From assembly GCF_019468465.1 (NCBI RefSeq), contig NZ_CP080519.1:5288001-5352000 (forward strand): DNA of 64,000 nucleotides, in the 5' to 3' direction. Of the stretch, positions 34,026-43,336 are shown in pieces; position 1 is the stretch's first letter; every line of letters starts with the position of its first letter. The position numbers and the translations under genes were made by a program. The stretch comes from Amycolatopsis sp. DSM 110486. GTDB lineage: Bacteria; Actinomycetota; Actinomycetes; Mycobacteriales; Pseudonocardiaceae. The notes under the pieces were generated by a model. It had not been told where the DNA came from. It searched no databases and saw nothing but the letters and a program-made list of their open reading frames with translations.

Positions 34026-36326
34026 GTGGCCAAGGCGAGAGCTCGCAGTGGCAACGTTCCCTTCACCGCGACCAGCTTTGTCGGCCGGCGTCAGCAGCGC
34101 AAGGAAATCCGCGACCGGCTGTCGGCCGGGCGGCTCGTGAGCTTGATCGGTCCGGGGGGAGTGGGCAAGACCCGGCTGGCGTTGCAGTTCGCCGACGAGA
34201 TGAACCACCTTTTCGAAAACGGCGTGTACTTCGTCGAACTGGCGTCCGTCTCGGACGGCGGCGACGTGCCGGCGGCGGTCATCCACGCGCTGGGGATCGC
34301 GGACCAGTCGAATCGCGACGCCACCGCGAAGCTGATCGACTACCTTCGCGATCGCGAGATCCTGCTCATCCTCGACAACTGCGAACACGTCCTCGCCGGG
34401 GCCGCCCTGGTGGTCCACGAAGTACTGCGGCACGCGCCCTCGGCCCGGATTCTGGTCACCACCCGCACGTCGCTGACCGTGACGGAGGAGCTGCTCTACC
34501 CGGTACCTCCGCTCACCGTTCCCGATGGCGCGGAGCAGGTCAGCATCGAGTCCCTGGCGCAGTTCGAGTCGATCCGGCTGCTCGAAGAACGGGCCGTGGC
34601 CGCGTCCCCCGGCTTCGTCCTCGGCGAGCACAATGCCGCGGCAGCAGCGCGGTTGTGCATTCAGCTGGAGGGAATTCCGCTGGCCATCGAGCTGGCGGTC
34701 GCCCGGATGCGCATCCTTTCGCTCGACCAGATCCTGGACCGGTTGTCGGACCGGTTCGGGCTGCTCACCATCGGCAGCCGATCGGCCGCGCCGCGCCAGC
34801 AGACCCTCCGGTCGCTCGTGGACTGGAGTTTCGACCTCTGCACGGAAGCGGAACGTCGGCTGTGGGCGCGCCTCTCCGTGTTCGCGGGCAGTTTCGACCT
34901 GACCGCGGCAGAAGGCGTGTGCGGCGACGACGGCGGCCCCACGCTCGATCTCTTGAGCTCCCTGGTGAACCAGTCCGTGCTGAACGTCGAGGATCAGGAA
35001 TCGTCGAGGCGCTTCCGGATGCTGGAGACCATCCGGGCGTACGGCGCGGAGGTACTCGAGCTCACGGGCGGCTCGGCGCGCTTCCGCGTCCGTCACCGGC
35101 AGTATTTCCTCGACGTGGTCAAGGATCTGGAACGTTCGTGGAGCGGGCCCGCGCAAGCCGCTTCGGCCAGGTGGATGCGTGTCGAGCGCGAAAACCTCCG
35201 CGCCGCGTTCGACGCCGCCTCCCCCGGCGGCGGCTACCAGCTCGAGCTGGTAGCCGGGCTGCGCTACCGCTGGTACGCCGACGGGTACATCGCCGAGGGC
35301 CGAAGCTGGGCCGACGAAGCGCTCGACGCGCCGGAGGGCGAGCGAGCGCCCACGGCGGCTCGGGCGAAAGCGCTGTGGGTCGCCGCCAGGGTCAGCCTGC
35401 TCCAAGGTGACCAGGAGGCGGCAGCGCAGCGCCTCGACGAGTGCGAAGCGCTGGCGACGCGGCTCCACCTGGCGGACGCGGCGGGCCAGTGCCGCGGTCT
35501 GCGCGGACTCGCCGCACAGCTGCGCGGCGACCTCGCCGAGGCCGAGAGCCACTTCGAGGTCGCGCTGCCAGAGCTGGCCGAGGTCGACGAGACTCCGGAA
35601 TGGCTCATGGCGTCCTTCGAATACGCCGTCACGCTTTCCCTCGCCGGCCGCAGCGCGGACTCGTTGGCCGTCAGCACGGCGGCGCTGGCCGTGTGCCACC
35701 GGCGCAACGAACTGTGGGCGCGCTCCTACTTGAAGTGGAGCCAAGGTCTCGACCACTGGCTGCGAGGCGACTGCGCCGCGGCGCAGACGACCGCGGTCGA
35801 CGCGCTGCGCGATCACCGCGACTTCGATCCGTCCCTGGGCACCGCGTTGATGACCGAGCTTCTGGCCTGGATCGCGGGGTCGACCGGTCAGTGCGAGCGC
35901 GCGGCGCAGCTGCTCGGCGCGTCTCGAAGCCTTTGGCAGCGCACGGGGACGGAGCTGGTGGCGTTCGGGCCGAAACTCACCGGCTACCACTCCGCCTGTC
36001 TGGCTCAGCTCGAACAGACCATGCCGTCCCGCGCACTGACCACGGCCATGCAGGCCGGGGCAAAGCGATCTCCGACGGGAATCATGGCCTACGCCTTGGC
36101 GGAACAGGTCGCCGAGTCGGCTTCCGAGGGTGAACCACCCGTGCTCACCAGCCGCCAACAGGAGATCGCGGCGTTGATCTCGAAAGGGCTGACCAGCCCG
36201 CAGATCGCGGCAGCTCTGGTGATCTCCGCACGCACGGTGGAGAGCCACATCGACAACATCATGACGCGCCTGGCGTTCAGCTCGCGCAGCCAGATCGCTT
36301 CTTGGTACATCGCCCAGTCCCTCTGA
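34026..36326 (+). CDS. LuxR-family regulator with NB-ARC ATPase domain
   Basis: A 766-residue STAND regulator. N-terminal FVGRRQQRKEI, Walker A IGPGGVGKTRLA (41-52), Walker B LLILDNCEHVL and the RILVTTRTSL sensor motif define the ATPase; a TPR-like repeat region follows; the C-terminus is a LuxR HTH (LTSRQQEIAALISKGLTSPQ, ISARTVESHIDNIMTRL). GTG start with GGAGG upstream. It lies directly before the oxidative cluster starting at 36590 on the same strand, with a 263 bp promoter region holding two palindromes, so it is the probable cluster activator. Confidence 0.88.
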   Translation: MAKARARSGNVPFTATSFVGRRQQRKEIRDRLSAGRLVSLIGPGGVGKTRLALQFADEMNHLFENGVYFVELASVSDGGDVPAAVIHALGIADQSNRDATAKLIDYLRDREILLILDNCEHVLAGAALVVHEVLRHAPSARILVTTRTSLTVTEELLYPVPPLTVPDGAEQVSIESLAQFESIRLLEERAVAASPGFVLGEHNAAAAARLCIQLEGIPLAIELAVARMRILSLDQILDRLSDRFGLLTIGSRSAAPRQQTLRSLVDWSFDLCTEAERRLWARLSVFAGSFDLTAAEGVCGDDGGPTLDLLSSLVNQSVLNVEDQESSRRFRMLETIRAYGAEVLELTGGSARFRVRHRQYFLDVVKDLERSWSGPAQAASARWMRVERENLRAAFDAASPGGGYQLELVAGLRYRWYADGYIAEGRSWADEALDAPEGERAPTAARAKALWVAARVSLLQGDQEAAAQRLDECEALATRLHLADAAGQCRGLRGLAAQLRGDLAEAESHFEVALPELAEVDETPEWLMASFEYAVTLSLAGRSADSLAVSTAALAVCHRRNELWARSYLKWSQGLDHWLRGDCAAAQTTAVDALRDHRDFDPSLGTALMTELLAWIAGSTGQCERAAQLLGASRSLWQRTGTELVAFGPKLTGYHSACLAQLEQTMPSRALTTAMQAGAKRSPTGIMAYALAEQVAESASEGEPPVLTSRQQEIAALISKGLTSPQIAAALVISARTVESHIDNIMTRLAFSSRSQIASWYIAQSL

Positions 36327-36372
36327 CCGGACTGCGAAAGCCGCGGCGCGAGCGGATTCCGTTGCAGTACTG

Positions 36373-36385
36373 GACCTTGCAGGTC
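36373..36385. promoter_or_regulatory. Inverted repeat GACCT-TGC-AGGTC
   Basis: A perfect 5+5 bp palindrome about 205 bp before the reductase start; a candidate regulator site of the oxidative cluster. Confidence 0.4.
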
Positions 36386-36412
36386 AAAGCTGCTTCGTCG
36401 GCGTCATCCGAG

Positions 36413-36426
36413 TACGGACGTCCGTA
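36413..36426. promoter_or_regulatory. 14 bp palindrome TACGGACGTCCGTA
   Basis: A perfect 14 bp palindrome about 165 bp before the reductase start. A further half-site TCCGTA (36430-36435) follows one turn away, the layout expected of a dimeric activator site. Confidence 0.55.
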
Positions 36427-36589
36427 ACTTCCGTACCGCCTCCCGTGATCTCCCCCATGTGCGTGGTCCCACAGTGACGGAGATTACAAGGGCTGCCAGT
36501 CAGCGACGCACGAACCGGCCGAGTCGCCGGCGTGCGGTGGTGCAACGAAGCACACGTCGGGGCACCCGGCGAAATCCGAAGGAGTCCCC

Positions 36590-37606
36590 ATGGCATCGCA
36601 GTTCGAGGCCGGACACTCCGGTCAACAGCCCCGGTGGGCGGACCCCGAGAACCAGGCGCACGACGACCTCGTGATGGAAGTCAAGGCGAAAACGCCGATC
36701 ACCGACACCATCACGCAGCTGACGCTCGTCCCCGCCGACGGTCGTGACCTCCCCGCGTGGACGCCGGGGGCGCACATCGACCTCGTCCTCGGACCGGACC
36801 TGGTCCGGCAGTACTCCCTGTGCGGCAAGCCGAGCGATCTTCGCGCGTGGCAGGTGAGCGTGCTGCACCAACCGGACGGCCGAGGCGGCTCCGCACGCGT
36901 CCACCAGGAAGTGTGCGAAGGCGAAAGCCTCACGGTTCGGGGCCCACGCAACAACTTCCGCCTCGTCGAAGCGCCCGGGTACCTGTTCATCGCCGGCGGA
37001 ATCGGGATCACTCCGATCCTGCCGATGATCGAGTCGGCCGATCGGGCGGGCGCCGAATGGTCCTTGGTCTACGGTGGCCGCAGCCGGGGCAACATGGCGT
37101 TCGCCGACGACCTGAAACAGGCTCACCGCGGCGGCGTGACCCTGGTTCCGGAGGACACCCACGGCCGCATCGATCTCGCGGGCATCCTGGCCGGAGTCTT
37201 TCCGGGTACGGCGGTTTACGTGTGCGGCCCGGAGGGTCTGCTATGCGCGGTGGAGGCGATGGCCGCGGACTTCGGAATCGCCGGCCAGATCCACCTGGAG
37301 CGGTTCACTCCCAAGACCCAGCTCGAAGAGACCGTTCTCGACAACTTCGAAGTCGAATTCGTGCGAACCGGGATCACCGTTTCAGTCGGGCCGGACGATT
37401 CGATTCTCGGCGTCGCGCGGGCGGCCGGCATTCCCGCACCGTTCTCCTGTTCGGAAGGCACGTGCGGGACCTGCGAAACGAACATCGTGTCGGGCCGCGC
37501 GGACCACCGCGACTCGGTTCTCAGTCCTGAGGAGCAGGAAGAGAACAGCACCTTGATGATCTGCATCAGCCGAGCCGCGTGTCCGAAGATCCGGCTCGAT
37601 CTCTGA
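36590..37606 (+). CDS. PDR/VanB-type oxidoreductase (FMN, NAD and [2Fe-2S] domains)
   Basis: A 338-residue electron-transfer protein of the phthalate dioxygenase reductase class. FMN-binding RQYSLCG, the nucleotide-domain GGIGITPILPMIE and YVCGPEGLL, and a C-terminal plant-type ferredoxin with cysteines at 287, 292, 295 and 325 (CSEGTCGTCETN ... LMICIS) are all present. AAGGAG precedes the ATG. It is 28 bp before the P450 gene, so it very probably carries electrons from NAD(P)H to that P450, an unusual class of redox partner for a bacterial P450. Confidence 0.9.
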   Translation: MASQFEAGHSGQQPRWADPENQAHDDLVMEVKAKTPITDTITQLTLVPADGRDLPAWTPGAHIDLVLGPDLVRQYSLCGKPSDLRAWQVSVLHQPDGRGGSARVHQEVCEGESLTVRGPRNNFRLVEAPGYLFIAGGIGITPILPMIESADRAGAEWSLVYGGRSRGNMAFADDLKQAHRGGVTLVPEDTHGRIDLAGILAGVFPGTAVYVCGPEGLLCAVEAMAADFGIAGQIHLERFTPKTQLEETVLDNFEVEFVRTGITVSVGPDDSILGVARAAGIPAPFSCSEGTCGTCETNIVSGRADHRDSVLSPEEQEENSTLMICISRAACPKIRLDL

Positions 37607-37634
37607 TCGCACACCGAAGAGAGGAAGGCTGCCC

Positions 37635-38927
37635 ATGGACAGCGCTGTCAGCAGCAACGAACCGGCGACCGGGTGCCCGGTCGCTCACACCGCCGCGGGT
37701 TTCTCGTTCTTCGACCGTGAATACCAGGAGAACCCCGGAGCCTCGCTGGCTTGGGCCCGCGAGAGCCAGCCGGTGTTCTACAACGACGACTCGGACTATT
37801 GGGTCGTCACGCGACACGAAGACGTCAAATCGGTTTTCAGCCAGTTCAACAAGTTCTCCGCGGCCATTACGCTGACGCCGGTCACGCCGCCTTCGGAGGC
37901 GGCGGGCGCGCAACTCGAGAAATACGACTTCGCGCCCTGCCCCGTTCTCGCGGATTCCGACCCGCCGATGCACCGGCAGTACCGCCGACTGAACGCTCCG
38001 GCGTTCATGCCCGACCGGATCGACCCCCTCGCTCCCTACATCCGCCAGACGACGAACGACTACATCGACCGCTTCGTCGAGCGCGGCCACGCCGATCTCA
38101 TCGCCGACATGCTCTGGGACATCCCGTGCCTGGTCGCGTTGCAGTTCCTGGGGATTCCCGAAGAGGACGTCGACACCGTGCGCAGGCTGGCCACGTCGAT
38201 GACGGAGTTCGTCTGGGGACGGCCGAGCCCCGAGGAGCAGGTGCGGGCCGCCGACGGCCTGGGCCAGTTCTGGGCGATGGGTGAGCGCGTCATCGGGAAG
38301 CTCAAGGAGCTCGACGACCCGCCCGGCTGGCTGGGCCACGCGATCAAGATGCAGCGCGAACACCCGGACGTCATCTCCGACACCTGGCTGCAGACGAACG
38401 TCATGGGCGGCGCGATGGCCGCCCACGAAACCACGACGAACGCCACCGCGAACGCGGTCGTGACGCTGCTGAGGAACCGCGACCAGTGGGATCGTCTGTG
38501 CGCTCAGCCGTCGCTGATCCCCGGCGCGGTCGAGGAGTGCTTGCGGCTCAACCCTTCGGTCGCCGCGTGGCGCCGGATCGCGAAGGAAGACGTGCCCGTC
38601 GGCGAAGTGACGATTCCCGCCGGAGCGAAGATCCTCATGGTGATCGCGTCGGCGAACCAGGACGACGCGGTGTTCGACGAGCCAGAACGGTTCGACATCG
38701 ACCGGGACGCCAAGGCGCACATCGCGTTCGGCGCCGGCACGCACATGTGCCTCGGCAACCACCTCGCGCGGCTCGAGATGGTCATCTACCTCGAAGAGCT
38801 GACGCGGCGCCTGCCGCACATGACTCTCGACCACCAGGAATTCCACTACGTGCCCAACACCTCGTTCCGGGGCCCGGAATCGCTGCACGTGAGCTGGGAC
38901 ATCGAAAAGAACCCCGTCCTCACCTGA
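37635..38927 (+). CDS. Cytochrome P450
   Basis: A 430-residue soluble bacterial P450. The I-helix reads MGGAMAAHETTTN, with HE-T in place of the usual GxxT acid-alcohol pair; the K-helix has EECLRLNP; the heme-binding loop is FGAGTHMCLGNHLARLE with axial Cys372. A bound-substrate specificity cannot be read. AGAGAGGAAGG precedes the ATG. It sits between its likely reductase and a MoaF-like gene in a five- or six-gene operon with short gaps, suggesting a catabolic hydroxylation. Confidence 0.92.
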   Translation: MDSAVSSNEPATGCPVAHTAAGFSFFDREYQENPGASLAWARESQPVFYNDDSDYWVVTRHEDVKSVFSQFNKFSAAITLTPVTPPSEAAGAQLEKYDFAPCPVLADSDPPMHRQYRRLNAPAFMPDRIDPLAPYIRQTTNDYIDRFVERGHADLIADMLWDIPCLVALQFLGIPEEDVDTVRRLATSMTEFVWGRPSPEEQVRAADGLGQFWAMGERVIGKLKELDDPPGWLGHAIKMQREHPDVISDTWLQTNVMGGAMAAHETTTNATANAVVTLLRNRDQWDRLCAQPSLIPGAVEECLRLNPSVAAWRRIAKEDVPVGEVTIPAGAKILMVIASANQDDAVFDEPERFDIDRDAKAHIAFGAGTHMCLGNHLARLEMVIYLEELTRRLPHMTLDHQEFHYVPNTSFRGPESLHVSWDIEKNPVLT

Positions 38928-38966
38928 CCGGTGTTCGCGGTCCGACGACGAACGGAGAAAGAACTC

Positions 38967-39698
38967 ATGACCAGAGATTCCACTGTGGCCGGCCGCGAGA
39001 TCGTCTTCACGAACTCGCACGGCAGCCGCGTGTCGCACCGGTTCGGCGCAACGATCGTCGACTGGAGCTACGAGCCCGGACCCGGCGACCCGCACCCGGT
39101 GGTGTCCGGGCGGGACGACTACGAGGCCTTCGACATCGCGGAAGGGTTGGTGTACACGCAGTTCCACCACAGTCGGGACGTGCCCAACGCGGCCGTGAGC
39201 CTCGTTCTCGACTTCGAACACGGACGCAGCCTGGCGGTCGTGAGCACGATCGGGGATCCGGCCGAGGACCGGACCAGGGTGCAGCACACCTTTCTGCCGG
39301 GCCGCATCGAGGGACTGGCGACGAGCGGAACCGAACCGGCACCCACGGCCGCGCTCCTGGGCCGGCGAGTGCGGTGGACCTACGGCGACGGAAGCCGCTA
39401 CGAGCACGTCCACCTCGAACCGAGCTCGTACGCGTGGCGCTGCCTGGCCGGCCCCGCGGCCGGGCGCGCCGGCACCGACGAGTGCACGACTTATGAACTA
39501 CGGCCCGAAATCTACGTCTTCGCCGCGCGGGAAACGGCGGCCCCCTCCGCCTCGGTCACCATTGCCGATCACCGCGACCTCGCGGCCCTGCGTTCGTACG
39601 GAGCCGTCTTCGGGCTGGACCGGACCGGTGAACGGCCGACGCAATCCACCTTCGGCGCAGTCGGCGAACTGCTGGGCCACACCGCAACCACCGCCTGA
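38967..39698 (+). CDS. MoaF-like protein
   Basis: A 243-residue protein. The second half (SYAWRCLAGPAAGRAGTDEC, ELRPEIYVFAARE, VTIADHRDLAALRSYGAVFG) follows the MoaF C-terminal domain, and the first half (FTNSHGSRVSHRFG, EGLVYTQFHHSRD) the N-terminal one. MoaF proteins are lipocalin-like; the founding member lies in a monoamine regulon and their chemistry is unsettled. GGAG lies upstream of ATG 38967. The location between a P450 and a cupin suggests it binds or transforms the pathway intermediate. Confidence 0.75.
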   Translation: MTRDSTVAGREIVFTNSHGSRVSHRFGATIVDWSYEPGPGDPHPVVSGRDDYEAFDIAEGLVYTQFHHSRDVPNAAVSLVLDFEHGRSLAVVSTIGDPAEDRTRVQHTFLPGRIEGLATSGTEPAPTAALLGRRVRWTYGDGSRYEHVHLEPSSYAWRCLAGPAAGRAGTDECTTYELRPEIYVFAARETAAPSASVTIADHRDLAALRSYGAVFGLDRTGERPTQSTFGAVGELLGHTATTA

Positions 39699-39747
39699 AA
39701 CCGGACGGAGCGCACCCCGCGCTCGTCCTCTACGAAAGGAAAGAGCC

Positions 39748-40158
39748 ATGCTGGCCAAGGGAAACGTCAAGGTCACCGATCTCCTCCACGCCACTCCGCC
39801 CGCGATTCCGGAGGGTTCGCACGCGATGACGCAGCTCGTCGAACTCCCGCCGGCCGACCCGGGCCTCGCGCCGCACCGCCACTCCGGACCGGTGTTCGGT
39901 TACGTGACGGAAGGCAAGATCTTCTTCGAGCTGGAAGGTGAGGAGCCCCGGGAAATCGTTGCGGGCGAGGCGTTCTGGGAGCCCGGCGGCGACGTCGTGC
40001 ACTACCAGGTCGCGAACCCGGACCCGGACTCCTGGGCGCGGTTCGTCGCCGTGTGCATCTGCGCTCCCGGCGTGGAGATGATCACGATGCTGGAGCCGGA
40101 AGAGATCGTGGCTCGCGACCACCTGCGCCACCCGAGCGCCCGGCAGCACCAGGGCTGA
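39748..40158 (+). CDS. Cupin-domain protein
   Basis: A 136-residue single cupin. Motif 1 is PHRHSGPVFGYVTEGKIFFE (His-x-His with a downstream acidic residue) and motif 2 includes PGGDVVHYQVANP with a His, so three or four metal ligands are possible. Ligand-binding or small dioxygenase or isomerase roles are typical. GAAAGGA precedes ATG 39748, 49 bp after the MoaF-like stop; part of the same operon by spacing. Confidence 0.85.
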   Translation: MLAKGNVKVTDLLHATPPAIPEGSHAMTQLVELPPADPGLAPHRHSGPVFGYVTEGKIFFELEGEEPREIVAGEAFWEPGGDVVHYQVANPDPDSWARFVAVCICAPGVEMITMLEPEEIVARDHLRHPSARQHQG

Positions 40159-40195
40159 CCGTCGCCGCGACCGGATCGAAACGAGACGAGGATTC

Positions 40196-41107
40196 ATGTC
40201 AGTATTGTCGCGACGGCCGGTGGCCGACATCGTCGCCCGCAGGTTCGCCGCCAAGATCAACTCGGCGATCCACCCCGCCGGCGAACCTCGGTTCCCTGAA
40301 ATCACTGTCCGCACCACCGACATCAGCGTCGAAACTCGCCACGGTCCGGTCGCCGCGACGCTGTACTTCCCGCCGTCCGAGGCCTGCGTCCCCGGCGTGT
40401 ACGTCAACGCCCACGGCGGCGGCTTCGTCGTGGGGCACCGGCAACAGGACGACGCCTGGTGTCGTTTTCTGGCCGCGCACGCTGGTGTCGTCGTGCTCAA
40501 CACCGACTACGCACTCGCCCCGAAGACGCGTTTTCCCACGCCTGTCGAACAGTTCTACGACGTGGTCCGCTGGGCCTCGGAACCCGAGCGAGACTGGGAC
40601 GGCACCCGCCTGTGCGTCGGCGGCCAGAGCGCGGGCGGCAACCTGTCCGCGGCCGTATCGCGGATGGCGCTGGAAAAGGGCGGCCCCACCATCTCGTTGC
40701 AGATCCTGCACTACCCACCGCTCGACATCGTCACACCGCCCTCCCGGAAGCCGACCCCGCTGGGTTCGAAAGCGGTGCTCCAGCCGTGGCTCTGCGAGGT
40801 CTTCGACACCGCCTACGTGCCCGACCGCGTTGGCCGCTGCCACCGCTACGTTTCACCGGCCTGGGGCGACAACGCCGACGGCATCGCGGGCATCGCTCCG
40901 GCCCTGGTCATCGCCGCGGAATACGATCGGCTGCGCAACGAGGCCAAGCAGTACGCGGACAAACTCGAGGTCGTCGGCGCGCTTGCCGAGTACGTCGAGG
41001 TGTCCGATGTGGACCACGGCTACGACATCATGACGGACGACACGAAGACGATCCGCCGGATGTACGAGCTGATCACCGCGCATGTCACTCGTGCGCTATC
41101 CCGATGA
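40196..41107 (+). CDS. Alpha/beta hydrolase of the hormone-sensitive lipase (esterase) family
   Basis: A 303-residue cytoplasmic esterase. The HSL oxyanion motif VNAHGGGFVVGH, the nucleophile GGQSAGGNLSA, the acid in AAEYDRLRNEA and the catalytic His in DVDHGYD are all visible. It would hydrolyse a short ester or lactone. The next gene overlaps its stop by 4 bp (ATGA), so the DUF5134 protein is translated with it. It probably performs the hydrolytic step of the P450 pathway. Confidence 0.9.
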   Translation: MSVLSRRPVADIVARRFAAKINSAIHPAGEPRFPEITVRTTDISVETRHGPVAATLYFPPSEACVPGVYVNAHGGGFVVGHRQQDDAWCRFLAAHAGVVVLNTDYALAPKTRFPTPVEQFYDVVRWASEPERDWDGTRLCVGGQSAGGNLSAAVSRMALEKGGPTISLQILHYPPLDIVTPPSRKPTPLGSKAVLQPWLCEVFDTAYVPDRVGRCHRYVSPAWGDNADGIAGIAPALVIAAEYDRLRNEAKQYADKLEVVGALAEYVEVSDVDHGYDIMTDDTKTIRRMYELITAHVTRALSR

Positions 41108-41745
41108 TCCACGATCTTGTTCTTCGGTGGGTCGTCACCGCGCTCTTCGCCCTGTGCGTGGCTGAGCGCGTGCACGGAATCGCCGTCGGTCGCCTCGCTC
41201 GGCGGGGCGTCGTCGGACATTCCTTGCACGCGCTCATGGCTCTCGCGATGGCCGTGATGGCGTGGCCGCGCGGTGCCGACCTCCCGACGACGATTCCCTT
41301 GCTGCTCTTCGTGTCGGCGGCTGTCTGGTTCGTCGCCGGCGCTGTGCGGACCGCGGAACATCGGCGGGCCGACGCTTATCACGCTCTGATGATGCTCGCG
41401 ATGGCCTGGATGTACGCGGTGATGACTGACGGCCTGCTACCGGCTCCGGTCAAGGTCGCCGCCGTCGGTGGTCATCACGGTTCTTCGATGCCCGGCATGC
41501 ACATGCCCGGCATGCACATGGCCATTGTGGACACCACGTCAGACACCGCCGGCACATCCCCGTTGATCACGGGACTCAACTGGCTGCTCACCATCGGTTC
41601 CACCGTTGCCGGCGCTTGGTGGCTCTCGGAGCTCCTCGCGCGCCGCCGCACCAAGCCGCTGGCCTCGGGCCGGGCCCAGCTCGCCATCGCCACACAGGCA
41701 CTGATGGCCGCCGGTATGGCCACCATGTTTGCCGCGATGATGTAG
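41104..41745 (+). CDS. DUF5134-type membrane protein with a His/Met-rich loop
   Basis: A 213-residue integral membrane protein with six or so helices (LVLRWVVTALFALCVAERVH, HSLHALMALAMAVMAWPRGA, HALMMLAMAWMYAVMTDG). Between helices is GGHHGSSMPGMHMPGMHMA, a His/Met repeat that resembles copper-handling loops. DUF5134 proteins are actinobacterial and of unknown function. Metal binding is inference. It is coupled to the esterase gene, and its end meets the convergent transporter gene. Confidence 0.75.
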   Translation: MIHDLVLRWVVTALFALCVAERVHGIAVGRLARRGVVGHSLHALMALAMAVMAWPRGADLPTTIPLLLFVSAAVWFVAGAVRTAEHRRADAYHALMMLAMAWMYAVMTDGLLPAPVKVAAVGGHHGSSMPGMHMPGMHMAIVDTTSDTAGTSPLITGLNWLLTIGSTVAGAWWLSELLARRRTKPLASGRAQLAIATQALMAAGMATMFAAMM

Positions 41746-41752
41746 CCGCCGG

Positions 41753-43105
41753 CTACGACTCCCGTGCGGACCTGGTGTTCCGTTCCGGCACCGCGGACAT
41801 CCGTGGCCGGGCGCCCAGCGCGATGGTGACGATGGCGCCGGCGACCATGCAGGCGCCGACGACCCACAGACCCGTGCGCTGGGTGCCGGTCAGGTCGCGC
41901 AGCCAGCCGGTGATGTACGGCGCCGCGAAGCCGGAGATGTTGCCCAGGGAGTTGATCAGTGCGATCCCTCCCGCCGCGGCAGTTCCGGCGAGGAAGTTCG
42001 AGGGCAGTGCCCAGAACGTCGGCAGCGCGCAGCACACGCCGACGGCGCAGATCGTCACGGCGACCATCGCGGCGTAGGGGTTGCCGAGGTACAGCGCGAT
42101 CGGGATGGCGATCCCGCCGACCAGCATGGGCAGCGCCACGTGCCACTTGCGCTCTCCGGTGCGGTCGCCGTGGCGCGCCCAGAACACCATCACCAGGGCG
42201 CCGATCACGTACGGGATCGCGTTGACCAGCCCGGACTGGACCACGGTCAGCTTCGTGTCGAACTCCGCGCCGAACCCGGCGATGATCGTCGGCAGGAAGA
42301 AGCCGAGCGCGTACAACCCGTAGGCGACGGCGAAGTACACGAACGCCAGCGCGAGTATCCGCGGGTGGGTGAGCGCCTTCTTCAGCGGCCAGTGGTGCTC
42401 GGCCGTGGTCGCCTTCCGTTCCGTTTCGAGTGCGGTGATGAGCCACTGCCGCTCGTCCGCGTTGAGCCACTTCGCCTGTTCCGGCTTGTCGGTGAGCCAG
42501 AACCAGGTCGCGAAGGCCAGCAGGACCGCCGGAATACCCTCGACCAGGAACATGAACCGCCAGCCGTCCAGGCCGAACACCCCGTGGCCGCCGACGATCA
42601 GAAGACTCGACACGGTGGACCCGATGGCGGACGAGACCGGCACGGCAACCATGAACAGCGCCACGGCCTTCGCCCGCTGCGCGGCCGGGAACCAATAGGT
42701 GAGGTACAGGATGATGCCGGGGAAGAAGCCAGCCTCGGCCACGCCGAGCAGGAACCGCAGGATGATCAGCGTGGTCGCGTTGGGCACGAACGCCAGCACC
42801 GTCGCGAGGACACCCCAGGTGATCATGATCCGGGCCAACCAGCGCCGGGCGCCGAACCGGTGCAACGCGAGGTTGCTCGGCACCTCGAGGATGAGATAGC
42901 CGAGGAAGAAGATGCCCGAGACGAAGCCGAACGCCGTGGACGTCAAGCCGAGAGCCTTGTTCATGCCGTTGGGACCGGCGAAGCCGATGTTCACCCGGTC
43001 CAGGTAGTTGACGAAGTACAGCAGGGCCAGGAACGGCATGATCCGCAACGCCACTTTGGCGAGGACACGATCACCGAGTACGCCAGTCGTCCTTGACACA
43101 GACAC
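41753..43105 (-). CDS. MFS transporter, anion:cation symporter (ACS) family
   Basis: A 450-residue 12-helix permease of the phthalate/tartrate/glucarate type: YFVNYLDRVNIGFAGPNGMN in helix 1, FLGVAEAGFFPGIILYLTYW, and a central WLNADERQWLI loop. ACS members import organic acids. It converges on the DUF5134 gene with a 7 bp gap and completes the neighbouring oxidative cluster as the likely uptake system. Confidence 0.9.
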   Translation of the reverse strand: MSVSRTTGVLGDRVLAKVALRIMPFLALLYFVNYLDRVNIGFAGPNGMNKALGLTSTAFGFVSGIFFLGYLILEVPSNLALHRFGARRWLARIMITWGVLATVLAFVPNATTLIILRFLLGVAEAGFFPGIILYLTYWFPAAQRAKAVALFMVAVPVSSAIGSTVSSLLIVGGHGVFGLDGWRFMFLVEGIPAVLLAFATWFWLTDKPEQAKWLNADERQWLITALETERKATTAEHHWPLKKALTHPRILALAFVYFAVAYGLYALGFFLPTIIAGFGAEFDTKLTVVQSGLVNAIPYVIGALVMVFWARHGDRTGERKWHVALPMLVGGIAIPIALYLGNPYAAMVAVTICAVGVCCALPTFWALPSNFLAGTAAAGGIALINSLGNISGFAAPYITGWLRDLTGTQRTGLWVVGACMVAGAIVTIALGARPRMSAVPERNTRSARES

Positions 43106-43336
43106 ATCTAACCTTTCTCGTTCCCGACGAAGCCGACGGCGGGCCAGACGCTCGGCGCAATCAAATTCTGGACCATTTCCGGCGACGGTAGCACAACGAA
43201 CGCTGTCAGTAACCAGCTTGGAAGTTGCCCGATGGATTCGATCCCCAGTGCAGGCGGCTACCGTTTAACTGGACGGGTTAAGAGAATTAGGGAATTCGCG
43301 CGAACGCGGCGAGTTGCCGTCCGGTGATCGTTCGAC
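43106..43336. other. Intergenic region upstream of the ACS transporter
   Basis: 231 bp holding the transporter promoter and the end of the DUF385-hemerythrin gene. No gene or clear operator recognised. Confidence 0.4.

Noticed and set aside
33690..36248. An 852-codon frame on the minus strand
   Set aside because: Antisense to the LuxR/NB-ARC gene, which has clear Walker and HTH motifs; the reverse product has none.
41739..41755. GTAGCCG-C-CGGCTAC palindrome between convergent genes
   Set aside because: Only 7 bp arms around one base with no loop, too short to fold as a terminator; likely incidental.
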